Shown here piece by piece: positions 1 to 7,942 of a DNA stretch of 64,000 nucleotides (positions are counted from its first letter, which is position 1; each line of letters begins with the position of its first letter). The stretch is taken from NCBI RefSeq assembly GCF_000422965.1, contig NZ_KE383965.1, forward strand, positions 48,126 to 112,125, in the 5' to 3' direction. The translations under genes were made by a program, and so were the position numbers. Source of the stretch: Pleomorphomonas oryzae DSM 16300 (GTDB taxonomy: Bacteria > Pseudomonadota > Alphaproteobacteria > Rhizobiales > Pleomorphomonadaceae). The notes beneath the pieces were generated by a model. That model was given only the letters and a program-made list of their open reading frames with translations, was not told the origin of the DNA and ran no database searches.

Positions 1-37
1 TCGTCCTGAGATCCTCGGCCTGCGCCGAGGAAGACAG
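1..37. repeat. Half copy of the MITE-like repeat (family A), cut by window edge
   Basis: The first bases read as one arm of the dispersed hairpin repeat: the box TCGTCCTGAG, then a CCTCGGCCTGCGCCGAGG hairpin, then AAGACAG. The inner stem is the same type as in the copy at 35.5 kb. The other arm lies outside the window or is absent. Confidence 0.8.
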
Positions 38-106
38 TTTTGATAGTTATGAGAATGGGTTAGGTGGTCGCGTCGCAATTGCGCGCGGGCACCGGAGCGC
101 TCATCC

Positions 107-1585
107 ATGACCACCCGGCCCGACCCCAACGAGGAGATCATCCGCTTGGCGGCCGCCTGCCGGCTCGATCCTGACAGGTGGTCGCTGGCCGCGTGGGATT
201 GGGGCGAGGGGGATCTCACCGCGCACCCCGGCCCGCGGCAGTGGCAGCGCGACATCAACCGGCAGATCCGCGATCATCTGGCGGATCCGGAGAAGCGCTT
301 CACGCCGCTCAGGATCGCCGTCGCCTCCGGTCATGGCATCGGCAAGTCGGCCGAGATGGGGATGCTCAGTAACTGGGCGATGTCGTGCTGGGCGGATTGC
401 CGCATCGTCATCACCGCCAACACGCGGCCGCAGATGCAGACCAAGACGGCGCCGGAGGTGGGGCTGTGGTTCCGCCGCTCGGTGACGGCGCATTGGTTCG
501 ACATGCAGGCGCAATCGATCCGCAGCCGCGACCCCAAGCGGGGCGAGAGCTGGCGGCTCGATTTCGTCACCTGGTCGGCCGAGAACACCGAGGCCTTCGC
601 CGGCCTGCACAACCAGGGCCGCATCATCCTGTTGCTGTTCGACGAGGCATCGGCCATCGCCGACAAGGTGTGGGAGGTGGCCGAGGGCGCGCTGACCGAC
701 GAGAATACTGTGATCCTCTGGGTGGCCTTCGGCAACCCGACGCGCAACGCCGGCCGCTTCCGCGACTGCTTCCGCAAATACCGCCACCGCTGGCAGACGC
801 GCCACATCGACAGCCGCTCGGTGGAGGGCACCAACAAGGCCTATCTGCAATCGATCGTCGACGATGCCGGCGGCGAGGACAGCGACGTGGCGCGCTATCG
901 CGTGCGCGGCGAATTCCCCAGCCAATCGCCGATGCAGTTCATCAGCGAGGCCGACGTGGAGGCGGCGCGGGCGCGGCATCTCCGGCCCGAGCAATATCGC
1001 TTCGCGCCGAAGATCATCGGCGTCGACCCGGCCTGGACCGGCGCCGACACGGTGGAGATCGTGCTGCGCCAGGGGCTGACGGTGAAGAGCCTCGCCAGCC
1101 TGCCGAGGAACGACAACGACGTGGAGGTGGCGGGCCTGATTGCCCGCCTGGAGGACGACGAGGGGGCCGACGCCGTGTTCGTCGACGCCGGCTATGGCAC
1201 GGGCATCGTCTCGGCCGGGCGGACGATGGGGCGCAACTGGCGGCTGGTGTGGTTCGCCGGCAAGCCCATCGACCCCGGCTATCTCAACAAGCGGGCGGAG
1301 ATGTGGGGCACCGTCAAGCGCTGGCTGAAGGACGGCGGCGCCATCGACCCCGACGACCGCATGCTCTCAGCCGACCTGATCGGCCCGGAAACCGTGCCGC
1401 GCCTCGACGGCAAGATCCAGCTCGAAAGCAAGGCCGACATGAAGGCGCGCGGCATTCCGTCGCCCAACAGGGCGGACGCGCTGGCGCTGACGTTTGCCGA
1501 GCCGGTGGTGAAGCGCGGGGCGGGGCAGGGCGGAGGGGCGAGGCGAGGCGCGGAGGAGCGGTACGATCCGCACGCGGGGCTGTGA
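107..1585 (+). CDS. terL: Phage terminase large subunit
   Basis: 492-residue packaging motor that would cut concatemeric phage DNA and drive it into the prohead. The ATPase part shows a Walker A SGHGIGKS at about residues 74-81, a Walker B IILLLFDE at 173-180 with the catalytic glutamate, and a coupling-type FGNPT at 208-212. The RNase H-like nuclease part has its acidic residues in GVDPAW (D307), VFVDAGYG (D360) and NRADAL (D457). Length and layout are complete for podovirus-type terminases. No small terminase is seen in the 100 bases upstream, which instead hold a repeat arm. The last eight codons are copied at 3041-3067, beyond a reverse-oriented toxin-antitoxin cassette. Confidence 0.93.
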   Translation: MTTRPDPNEEIIRLAAACRLDPDRWSLAAWDWGEGDLTAHPGPRQWQRDINRQIRDHLADPEKRFTPLRIAVASGHGIGKSAEMGMLSNWAMSCWADCRIVITANTRPQMQTKTAPEVGLWFRRSVTAHWFDMQAQSIRSRDPKRGESWRLDFVTWSAENTEAFAGLHNQGRIILLLFDEASAIADKVWEVAEGALTDENTVILWVAFGNPTRNAGRFRDCFRKYRHRWQTRHIDSRSVEGTNKAYLQSIVDDAGGEDSDVARYRVRGEFPSQSPMQFISEADVEAARARHLRPEQYRFAPKIIGVDPAWTGADTVEIVLRQGLTVKSLASLPRNDNDVEVAGLIARLEDDEGADAVFVDAGYGTGIVSAGRTMGRNWRLVWFAGKPIDPGYLNKRAEMWGTVKRWLKDGGAIDPDDRMLSADLIGPETVPRLDGKIQLESKADMKARGIPSPNRADALALTFAEPVVKRGAGQGGGARRGAEERYDPHAGL

Positions 1586-1591
1586 GTGGTC

Positions 1592-1903
1592 TCAACCCGG
1601 CGGATTGGTCTTCCTGATGTCGCGCCAATATTCCTCTGCAACATCCTCATCGATTTCAATGGGCTGGGAGCTGCTCGGGTAGAGCCTGTCTTTGCCGTCC
1701 TGTCTTGGTCCGGAAATCCAGAACCGCTCGCCGTTATCAATGTCGACGTAGTTCGCTTTGAACCCCTGCGTCGACCTCAGAAACGTTCTTCCGCCATAGC
1801 TGACGGATCTGCCCGTTTTCGAGAATGTAACGCGGCCGATCCTGGCGGGGCCGTTCAACCCTGCCGACTTGTCTTCGATGTACATGATACGCGTTTTGGA
1901 CAT
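1592..1903 (-). CDS. Small conserved protein of unknown function (often mislabelled DXS)
   Basis: 103 residues, beginning MSKTRIMYIEDKS and containing WISGPRQDGKDRLYPSS. I recognise this as a small conserved family that databases often mislabel '1-deoxy-D-xylulose-5-phosphate synthase'; nothing in it resembles that enzyme. There is no signal peptide or membrane segment. It starts 9 bases after the stop of the BrnA-like gene and is co-oriented with it, so the two are probably cotranscribed as cargo in the insertion between terminase and portal. The real role is unknown. Confidence 0.65.
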   Translation of the reverse strand: MSKTRIMYIEDKSAGLNGPARIGRVTFSKTGRSVSYGGRTFLRSTQGFKANYVDIDNGERFWISGPRQDGKDRLYPSSSQPIEIDEDVAEEYWRDIRKTNPPG

Positions 1904-1912
1904 TGGTCACGA

Positions 1913-2257
1913 TCACCCGAGGTGCGGGGTGTTCGCCTCCTTGGTGCTATTGGTTTGCGGGCGCCCGCGTCCACGCTTGAGGTGCTCCGCCAGTTCAGGA
2001 AGAGTCATAGCTAGCGGAACGGCCTTCGCGAGTTCCTCGGAGGTCATGGGGCGTTCGATGTCCGGGTCCGGGCCGATAAGCTCGCCAGTCGCCGTGTGCA
2101 CCCACCAACCGTCGTCGTCCTGATGGACGCCACCAGCGGCGATCAGGGCTTTCATCTCGCGATCGTAGACCTGCCAGCGACGCGTCATCTCCGCGTCGTC
2201 CGCAGGGCTGTCGCCGAGATCCTTGGTGACGAAGCTCGGCCATTTCTTCTCAGTCAT
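1913..2257 (-). CDS. BrnA-like antitoxin N-terminal part, truncated
   Basis: 114 residues. The N-terminal half (MTEKKWPSFVTKDLGD, RRWQVYDREMKAL, DGWWVHTATGELIGPDP) is followed by a stretch ending KRGRGRPQ, which resembles the linker of BrnA-type antitoxins. In that family a ribbon-helix-helix DNA-binding tail follows the GRP motif; here the frame stops 12 residues after it and the next gene begins. No BrnT-like toxin is adjacent. It may be a decayed antitoxin or an uncharacterised small protein. The BrnA assignment comes from pattern recall and is moderate at best. Confidence 0.45.
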   Translation of the reverse strand: MTEKKWPSFVTKDLGDSPADDAEMTRRWQVYDREMKALIAAGGVHQDDDGWWVHTATGELIGPDPDIERPMTSEELAKAVPLAMTLPELAEHLKRGRGRPQTNSTKEANTPHLG

Positions 2258-2302
2258 GGATCAGGCTCCCGCGATCACGCCTGAATACTCGTATCTGAAA
2301 AT

Positions 2303-2584
2303 TCAAGCCGCTACGCGGATCTGGATATCTACCTTGAGGCCAAGCGCGGTCAGCATGTTGATCAGGCTGTCGAGGCTGAACATGCTGATCTTGCCCCGCA
2401 TCAGCGCGGAGACACGCGGCTGCGTGACGCCGAGCTGCTTGGCGGCTTCGGCCTGGGTCCACCCCTTCGCCTTGATCGCATCTTCGATCGCATCCATGAG
2501 CGCGGAACGCAGCTTCATGTTCTCGGCTTCGGCGGGCGTGTCCTCGATCGCGTCCCAGACGCTTGCAAATCTCTGACTGGTCAT
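2303..2584 (-). CDS. higA: HigA-type XRE antitoxin
   Basis: 93 residues with one helix-turn-helix at about residues 40-75 (GWTQAEAAKQLGVTQPRVSAL). It would neutralise the toxin encoded just upstream and repress their shared promoter. The ATG overlaps the toxin stop (2581-2584), the tight coupling typical of toxin-first HigBA operons. It is transcribed against the prophage genes that flank it, which fits a moron cassette. A palindrome at 2915-2936 ahead of the toxin is the likely operator. Confidence 0.8.
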   Translation of the reverse strand: MTSQRFASVWDAIEDTPAEAENMKLRSALMDAIEDAIKAKGWTQAEAAKQLGVTQPRVSALMRGKISMFSLDSLINMLTALGLKVDIQIRVAA

Positions 2585-2910
2585 TTGCGCAGTCTCCGTA
2601 CCAAGTCGTTGTAGCGATCCGTCGCTAATCTCAAATCAGGCAGGCTCGTCTTCTGCGTCTTCTTCTGGAAGCAATGCAGAACGTAGATCGCATCCTCAAA
2701 TTTCGCGATGTAGATCACGCGAAACTGCCCGGCGGCGTCGGTAATGCGTATCTCCCTGACGCCGCTGCCGATCGAGGTCATCGGCTTGGAGTCAAATGGC
2801 TCTTTGCCGCGTTGCACCCTGTCGAGCTGCCGCCCTGCGTCTCTTCGCGCCTCCTCGGGAAATGCGCGAAGATCGTCGAGCGAGGTCTTCTCAAACACCA
2901 CGTCTTTCAT
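2581..2910 (-). CDS. higB: HigB/RelE-superfamily toxin (phage Gp49-like)
   Basis: 109 residues from the ATG at 2910. The fold signature is that of the RelE-like Gp49 family: an N-terminal helix (LDDLRAFPEEARRDAG), then REIRITDAAGQFRVIYIAKF and YVLHCFQKKTQKTS, where the basic and aromatic residues form the mRNA-cleaving face. The stop overlaps the antitoxin start. A longer reading upstream to 3360 has no support and runs into phage genes. MYIILMKDV six codons upstream is a less likely start. The pair looks intact. Confidence 0.82.
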   Translation of the reverse strand: MKDVVFEKTSLDDLRAFPEEARRDAGRQLDRVQRGKEPFDSKPMTSIGSGVREIRITDAAGQFRVIYIAKFEDAIYVLHCFQKKTQKTSLPDLRLATDRYNDLVRRLRK

Positions 2911-2914
2911 GAGG

Positions 2915-2936
2915 ATTATATACATTCCGATATAAT
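2915..2936. promoter_or_regulatory. Palindrome over the higBA promoter
   Basis: ATTATAT and ATATAAT form an inverted repeat separated by 8 bases, immediately upstream of the toxin ATG. Read on the minus strand it contains a TATAAT-like -10 only a few bases from the start codon. Autoregulatory operators of HigA proteins usually overlap the promoter in this way. The assignment rests on position and symmetry only. Confidence 0.5.
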
Positions 2937-3040
2937 GGTTTGCAAGATTGACGTTTGCATTTGCAGTTTTGCAAATTCCTGGCGGTCGCCCGAACCCCGC
3001 CAACCGCAGCGTGGAAACCTCACCCGCCTTATTCCCTAGG

Positions 3041-3067
3041 AGATACGATCCACACGTGGGGCTTTGA
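3041..3067 (+). repeat. terL: Duplicated 3' end of the terminase gene
   Basis: These 27 bases encode RYDPHVGL and a stop and match 1559-1585 (RYDPHAGL, stop) at 22 of 27 positions. They lie 2 bases before the ATG of the next phage gene, where an uninterrupted terminase would be expected to end. This marks the right boundary of the inserted toxin-antitoxin cassette (about 1586-3040). Confidence 0.8.
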
Positions 3068-3069
3068 GC

Positions 3070-3270
3070 ATGTGCCTTTCGAGATCGACCCCCAAGGTTG
3101 AGCAATACAAGACGTCCGCCCAGTCGCAGGAGCCGGACAACGGCGCCGTGCAGACCTCGGCGGCCCGCCGCGCCACCGACAAGCTCCGGGCCGGCGCCTC
3201 CACCATTCTGACCAGCGCCAACGGCGTGCTGCAGGATGCCGCCACCCAGAGAACCGTCCTGGGGGTGTGA
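3070..3270 (+). CDS. Small phage protein between terminase and portal
   Basis: 66 residues starting MCLSRSTPKVEQYK and ending STILTSANGV...TQRTVLGV. Small proteins with an N-terminal MC(L/F), a basic middle and a terminal (R/K)TLLGV-like motif are common next to the portal in T7-like podoviruses; their role is unproven and probably structural. A TTG six bases upstream is open, but the ATG at 3070 is better. Its TGA overlaps the portal ATG by one base, so the two are translationally coupled. Confidence 0.65.
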   Translation: MCLSRSTPKVEQYKTSAQSQEPDNGAVQTSAARRATDKLRAGASTILTSANGVLQDAATQRTVLGV

Positions 3271-4973
3271 TGGAAAAGCGCAATAACGAAACGCAGGTCC
3301 AGTATCACCGCCGCCGGGCCGAGGAGCTGAAGCGGGTTCGCCAGCCGTGGGAATCCACATGGACGGGCCTCGCCGATTTCATCGCACCGCACCGGCTGCG
3401 CCTCGAGGCCACCGACGAGCGGGCGATCTCGAGGAAGCGCATTCTCGATCCGTCCGGCACTTTTGCCTGGCGGACGCTCGCCTCGGGCATGCACTCGGGC
3501 CTCACCTCTCCGGCGCGGCCGTGGTTCCGCTTTGCCACCACCGATCCGGAGCTTCGCGAATGGGGGCCGGTGAAGCTGTGGGTGGACGAGGTGGAGAACA
3601 TCGAGCGGCGGATGTTCCAGCGCTCCAACGTCTACCCCGCCTTCCACGAGGGCTATGGCGACATCGGCCTGTTCGGCCAATCCTGCGGCATATTGATCGA
3701 GGGCGGCGATGATCCGCTGCACATGATCCAGCTCTTGCACGGCCGCTTCTGGATCGCCCGGGACGCCGAGGGCCGGGCGACGACGCTCTACCGCATGCTC
3801 CGCTGGTCGGTGGAGAAGATCGTGCGGCGCTTCGGCCTCGAGACCCTCTCCACCTCGATCCGCTCGGCCTATGACGCCGGCCGCTACGACCAGACCTTCG
3901 ACATCTGGCACGCCATCGAGCCGCGGCATAGCCGCGACCCGCAGAAGATCGACAAGCGCAACAAGCCCTTCCTTTCCAACTACTGGGAGCACCAGGGCGG
4001 CGCCGGATCGAGTGGCGACGGCCTGCTGGAAGAAAGCGGCTTCGACAGCAATCCGATCATCTGCCCGCCGTGGCTGATCTGCGGCGATGATGCCTACGCG
4101 CAGTCGCCCGGCATGGATTCGATCGGCGACGTGAAATCGCTGCAGGCCATGGTGCGCGACAAGCTGGAGGTGATCGCGAAATTGGCGCGGCCGCCGCTGC
4201 AAGGGCCGACCAGCCTCAACGGCAACCCGACGTCGCTGCTGCCGGGCGCCATCACCTTCGTCGACGATCCGACGGGGAAGGGCCTCAGGCCGGTGATGGA
4301 GGCGAGCCCACAGATCGGGCCGCTGTTGCAGGACATCAACGAGACACGGCAGCGCATCAATTCCGGCTTCTATGCCGACCTGTTCCTGATGCTCAGCAAC
4401 ATGGAAGGCATCCAGCCGCGCAACCAGTTCGAGATCGCCGAGCGCAAGGAAGAGAAGCTGCTGGCGCTCGGGCCGGTGCTGGAGAACATCTACAACAACC
4501 AGCTGGAGCCCTGCGTCGACCGGGCCTTCGAGATCGGCCTGAAGCGCAACCTGTTCCCACCGCCGCCGCGCGAGATCCAGAACCAGCGGCTGGCGGTGGA
4601 ATACATCTCGACGCTGGCCCAGGCGCAGAAGGCGGTGGCGACCGGCGCGGTGGAGCGGCTGGTGTCGTTTGCCGGCCAGTGGGCGGCGATGAAGCCGGAG
4701 GTGCTCGACAAGCTCGACGCCGACCAGTCGATCGACGTCTACGCCGACATGATCGGCGCGCCGGCGGCCATCGTGGTGCCCGACGACAAGGTGCAGGAAG
4801 CGCGGCAGGCGCGGGCGCAACAGCAGCAGCAGGCGCAGATGGCCCAGATGGCCAAGACGGTGGCGCCGGCGATTTCCGCCGGGGCCAGCGCGGTGAAGGC
4901 CGGCAAGGACGCGGGCATCGATCCAGCCGCCGCGCAGCAGCTGATGGCCCAGCTGGGGATCGGTGGGGCTTAG
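3270..4973 (+). CDS. Portal (head-tail connector) protein
   Basis: 567 residues, the usual size of T7-like connector proteins. The start region RRRAEELKRVRQPWESTW, the block GLTSPARPWFRF and the central helix-rich part (GDVKSLQAMVRDKLEVIAK) match the bacteriophage head-tail connector family. Twelve copies would form the ring through which DNA enters and leaves the capsid. The C-terminus is a Gln/Ala-rich tail (QARAQQQQQAQMAQMAK). ATG at 3270 is chosen because it overlaps the upstream stop; GTG at 3267 is also open. A family A repeat begins just past its stop. Confidence 0.9.
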   Translation: MEKRNNETQVQYHRRRAEELKRVRQPWESTWTGLADFIAPHRLRLEATDERAISRKRILDPSGTFAWRTLASGMHSGLTSPARPWFRFATTDPELREWGPVKLWVDEVENIERRMFQRSNVYPAFHEGYGDIGLFGQSCGILIEGGDDPLHMIQLLHGRFWIARDAEGRATTLYRMLRWSVEKIVRRFGLETLSTSIRSAYDAGRYDQTFDIWHAIEPRHSRDPQKIDKRNKPFLSNYWEHQGGAGSSGDGLLEESGFDSNPIICPPWLICGDDAYAQSPGMDSIGDVKSLQAMVRDKLEVIAKLARPPLQGPTSLNGNPTSLLPGAITFVDDPTGKGLRPVMEASPQIGPLLQDINETRQRINSGFYADLFLMLSNMEGIQPRNQFEIAERKEEKLLALGPVLENIYNNQLEPCVDRAFEIGLKRNLFPPPPREIQNQRLAVEYISTLAQAQKAVATGAVERLVSFAGQWAAMKPEVLDKLDADQSIDVYADMIGAPAAIVVPDDKVQEARQARAQQQQQAQMAQMAKTVAPAISAGASAVKAGKDAGIDPAAAQQLMAQLGIGGA

Positions 4974-4978
4974 GGGGG

Positions 4979-5182
4979 CTGATATGGGCCGCCCGCTCTA
5001 CCTTCCTGAGGTCCCCGCCTTCGCGGGGATGACAGGAAATTGATATTTGGGAGCAAGCGGATAGGTGGCGTCGGTCACTATCAAGCTGCCGGATGGATGG
5101 GCGCCCGTAACCATCAAGCTGTCATCCCCGCGAAGGCGGGGACCTCAGGCAGGATGGGGCGAGCGGGTAATATAGAGCTCCT
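4979..5182. repeat. MITE-like repeat, family A, full two-armed copy
   Basis: The left arm (box at about 5003, GTCCCCGCCTTCGCGGGG stem) and right arm (from about 5119) are exact inverted copies through the stem, with flanking GATAT/ATATAG ends and an 80-base AT-richer middle. It fills the gap between the portal and the Bbp19-like gene, so it has inserted inside the phage late operon. Confidence 0.85.
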
Positions 5183-5245
5183 CCGAGCGGCTTGGACACC
5201 GGATCGCGTGAATAAATCGCGTAAAATCAATAGGATATCTAGCTG

Positions 5246-5611
5246 ATGCTCGATGAGTTCGAAGCGCGCGAGGCGCGCGATGCCGAGGCGGTGAAACGCG
5301 CCGCGCAGGAGGAGGCGGATCTGCGCGATGCCTTCCGCCTGCTGATGGACAAGGCCGAGGGCAAGCGGGTGGTGTTCTGGCTTTTGGGACGGGCCGGGCT
5401 CTACGCCAACGCCTTCGATGCCGGCAGCGAGGCGGCCGAGCGCTATCGCCTGGGCCGGCAATCCCTAGGCCTGGAGATTCTGCAGAAGCTCGACCTGGTG
5501 GACGCGCGGCTCTACCCGCGCCTGCTGTTGGAACGCGGCGAGGCGAAGGAATTGGAACGGGCCGCTCGCAAGGACGGCGCAACCGAGGATGGGGACGATC
5601 AATATGCTTGA
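5246..5611 (+). CDS. Bbp19-like phage protein
   Basis: 121 residues. The core EGKRVVFWLLGRAGLYANAFD followed by RLGRQSLGLEIL and LYPRLLLE is the signature of the Bordetella phage Bbp19 family, found between portal and scaffold in podoviruses. Function is not established; it is a late-operon protein. The N-terminus is charged and helical. It overlaps the next gene if that gene uses its upstream start. It follows a repeat insertion that adds 270 bases after the portal. Confidence 0.75.
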   Translation: MLDEFEAREARDAEAVKRAAQEEADLRDAFRLLMDKAEGKRVVFWLLGRAGLYANAFDAGSEAAERYRLGRQSLGLEILQKLDLVDARLYPRLLLERGEAKELERAARKDGATEDGDDQYA

Positions 5612-6296
5612 GCGATGGATGTATGGTGCGGCGGTGTTCGCGCCCGAAGGCGACGGCATGGGCGGCGGCGCCCCGGAAGGTGGGGCGGCGCCTGTCGGCG
5701 GAGTACCGCCTGAGAGCCTGATGTTCCCGAGCGAGGCGCCGGCTGACGACGCGGGTTCGCCGCCTGAAGGCGCCGAGGGCGACGCGCCGGAGACGGATGC
5801 GGCCGACCTTGCCGACGAGGTGCCGGAAGACGGCCGCTATGACTTCAGCCTGCCCGAGGGCATGGCGATCGACCAGAAGCTGGCCGAGGCGATGTCGCCT
5901 GTCTTGAAAGACATCGGCCTGACGCGCGGCCAGGCGCAGGCGCTGGCCGGGGCTCTCGCCGCCCACCGCCAGAGCGAAGCCGCCAATGGCAGCCGCGAAT
6001 GGGCGGATATCCAGACCGGCTGGGTGAACAGCGCCAAGAAGGACAGCGAGATCGGCGGCGGCCGCTGGGACACTTCGGTGGCCACCGCGCAGGGCGCGCT
6101 TGCCCGCTTCGGCACGCCGGGGCTGCGTGCCTTCCTCACCGAAAGTGGCGGCGGAAACCACCCCGAAGTTATCCGGTTCATGGCGCGCGTCGGTAACGCG
6201 ATCGCTGAAGACCGACCGGAGAGCGGCGGGGCTGGGGCAGGGCGCAGTCAAGAAGCCGCCCACCTGCTGTTTCCGAGCGACAAGCCCAAGGGGTAA
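5589..6296 (+). CDS. Capsid scaffolding/assembly protein
   Basis: 235 residues (230 if ATG 5604 is used). The N-terminal 90 residues are Gly/Pro/Ala-rich and acidic. The C-terminal half holds a helical segment (LAEAMSPVLKDIGLTRGQAQALAGALAAH) typical of podovirus scaffolds, and WADIQTGWVNSAKKDSEIGGG resembles scaffold/peptidase-type proteins placed just before the major capsid gene. It would direct prohead assembly and then leave. Gene order supports this more than any single motif. It starts within the end of the preceding gene. Confidence 0.7.
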   Translation: MGTINMLERWMYGAAVFAPEGDGMGGGAPEGGAAPVGGVPPESLMFPSEAPADDAGSPPEGAEGDAPETDAADLADEVPEDGRYDFSLPEGMAIDQKLAEAMSPVLKDIGLTRGQAQALAGALAAHRQSEAANGSREWADIQTGWVNSAKKDSEIGGGRWDTSVATAQGALARFGTPGLRAFLTESGGGNHPEVIRFMARVGNAIAEDRPESGGAGAGRSQEAAHLLFPSDKPKG

Positions 6297-6303
6297 ATGA
6301 CAC

Positions 6304-7353
6304 ATGGCCACCGTTGGCACCTACTACCCGAACCTGATCGACGCGCAGAAGCAGAGCGCCGAGGGCACGGTTCTCGAAATCCTGTCGCAGCAGAATCCGG
6401 TGCTGGACGACGCGATGGTGACCGTCTGCAACCAGCAGGCCACCCACCGCCATATGATCCGCACCGGTCTGCCCTCCGTCGCCTGGGGCCGCCTCTACAA
6501 GGGCGTGCCGCAGTCGAAGGCCACCGTGCAGCAGGTGGACGACACCACCGGCTTCCTGGAAGCGCGCTCGGAGATCGACGTACGCCTTCTGGCGCTCGCC
6601 AAAGACGCCGCCAAGCAGCGGCTCGTCGACAGCGCGCCGTTCCTGGAAGCGATGAACCAGGAGATGGCGACCGGCATCTTCTATCACGACGTCGCCACCA
6701 CGCCGGAGAAGTTCAAGGGCCTCGCCGCCCGCTACAACGCCTATTACGACGGCCCCAACGCCACCAAGCCCAACGTCGCCGCCGGACAGGTGATCGACGG
6801 TGGCGGCCGCGGCGCCGACAACACCTCCATCTGGTTCGTCACCTGGGGCGACCACGCGACGTCGCTGCTGACGCCCGAGGGCATTCCCACCGGCGTTCAG
6901 GTGTCGGACAAGGGCGAGGAAGTGACGCTCGATGCCGCCGGCAACAAGTTCTACGTCAAGTCGACGCTGTTCTCCTGGCATGTCGGCATGTTCGTGAAGG
7001 ACTGGCGCTACAACGCCCGCATCGCCAACATCGATGTGAGCGACATGCTGTCGGGCTCGGTGGACATCTGGAAGCTGCTGCGCGAGGCCTACTATCGCCT
7101 GCAGTCGCGCCGGCTCAACGCCACCTCCAGCCGCATCGCCATCTACATGAACCGCGACGTGCTGGAAGTGCTGGACGCCCAGTCGTCCGACCGGTCGCTG
7201 GTCAGCAACGCCGGTAGCTACAACTACAACGCCCCCGGCCTCAAGCGCGACAACATGGAAGGCAAGGAAGTGCTTACCTATCGCGGCATTCCGATCCGCG
7301 AGACGGATGCGCTGCTGAACACCGAGGCTGCCCTCCCTGCCTTCGCCGGTTGA
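6304..7353 (+). CDS. Major capsid protein (Bbp17-like)
   Basis: 349 residues with the features of podovirus major capsid proteins of the Bbp17 type: the start MATVGTYYPNLIDAQKQ, VLEILSQQNPVLDDA, LPSVAWGRLYKGV and a C-terminal YRGIPIRETDALLNTEA. An HK97-like fold is expected from the family. It is preceded by the scaffold gene and followed, after a structured 166-base gap, by the cement gene. Codon use is strongly biased and GC-rich, like the other head genes and unlike the tailspike. Confidence 0.88.
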   Translation: MATVGTYYPNLIDAQKQSAEGTVLEILSQQNPVLDDAMVTVCNQQATHRHMIRTGLPSVAWGRLYKGVPQSKATVQQVDDTTGFLEARSEIDVRLLALAKDAAKQRLVDSAPFLEAMNQEMATGIFYHDVATTPEKFKGLAARYNAYYDGPNATKPNVAAGQVIDGGGRGADNTSIWFVTWGDHATSLLTPEGIPTGVQVSDKGEEVTLDAAGNKFYVKSTLFSWHVGMFVKDWRYNARIANIDVSDMLSGSVDIWKLLREAYYRLQSRRLNATSSRIAIYMNRDVLEVLDAQSSDRSLVSNAGSYNYNAPGLKRDNMEGKEVLTYRGIPIRETDALLNTEAALPAFAG

Positions 7354-7360
7354 AATCCTA

Positions 7361-7463
7361 CTGGGGTGGACAGCTAGCTTAGTCTTCTGCGCTTCCGGTG
7401 CTCACGGACAGGAAGTCCGCTCCGCTCCGGTTCTCGAAGCCGTCGCCATCTGCCTCACCCCAG
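7361..7463 (+). promoter_or_regulatory. Nested-hairpin element between capsid and cement genes
   Basis: An outer stem CTGGGGTG (7361-7368) with CACCCCAG (7456-7463) encloses a second pair GCTTC (7391-7395) with GAAGC (7436-7440) and a tight hairpin CGGAC/GTCCG (7405-7419). All pairings are perfect. The whole could fold as one RNA domain just ahead of the cement-protein ribosome-binding site. No T-run follows, so it is not a classical terminator. It may set the ratio of capsid to cement protein or be an RNA-processing site; both are guesses. Confidence 0.45.
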
Positions 7464-7519
7464 CGAATTTCAAGGTGCCCTTTCTTGCGGGCGCTCACTC
7501 TTTCCAAAGGGACATTCCC

Positions 7520-7942
7520 ATGATCCTGGACACTCAGGCGCTGTTTTCGGACGCTCAGCCTGTTACCGCGACGGTTGCCTCCACCAACACTATCGACTTC
7601 GGCCCGATCTCGCCGGCCATCAAGACCTTCGACGCCGGCAAGGGCAGCGAAGTGGCCCTGCTGGTGCAGGTGGTGGAAGACTTCAACAACCTGACGTCGC
7701 TGCAGATCGACCTCGAGCTCGACACCAGCGCCACCTTCACGCCCGACAAGGTGATCCCGCTCGCCACCTGCACGCTGGCCCAGCTCAAGGCCGGCATGCA
7801 GATCGCCCGCGACGACCTGCCGCGCGGCATCACCATGCAGTACGGCCGCCTCAAGTACACCGTCACCGGCACGGCGCCGACCACCGGCAAGATCACTGCC
7901 GGCATCGTCGCCGGCGTGCAGTCGAACGGCGTGGCCCTCTGA
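7520..7942 (+). CDS. Capsid cement protein (Bbp16-like)
   Basis: 140 residues from ATG 7520, which has AAAGG ten bases upstream; an in-frame upstream reading to 7475 lacks a good site. The start MILDTQALFSDAQPVTAT and the beta-rich remainder match the Bbp16 capsid cement family, which decorates and stabilises the podovirus head after expansion. The stop codon overlaps the next ATG (7942), indicating coupled translation. Confidence 0.8.
   Translation: MILDTQALFSDAQPVTATVASTNTIDFGPISPAIKTFDAGKGSEVALLVQVVEDFNNLTSLQIDLELDTSATFTPDKVIPLATCTLAQLKAGMQIARDDLPRGITMQYGRLKYTVTGTAPTTGKITAGIVAGVQSNGVAL

Noticed and set aside
3036-4820. Long open frame on the minus strand opposite the portal gene
   Set aside because: It is an antisense shadow caused by GC-rich codon bias; the plus-strand portal has clear family motifs.
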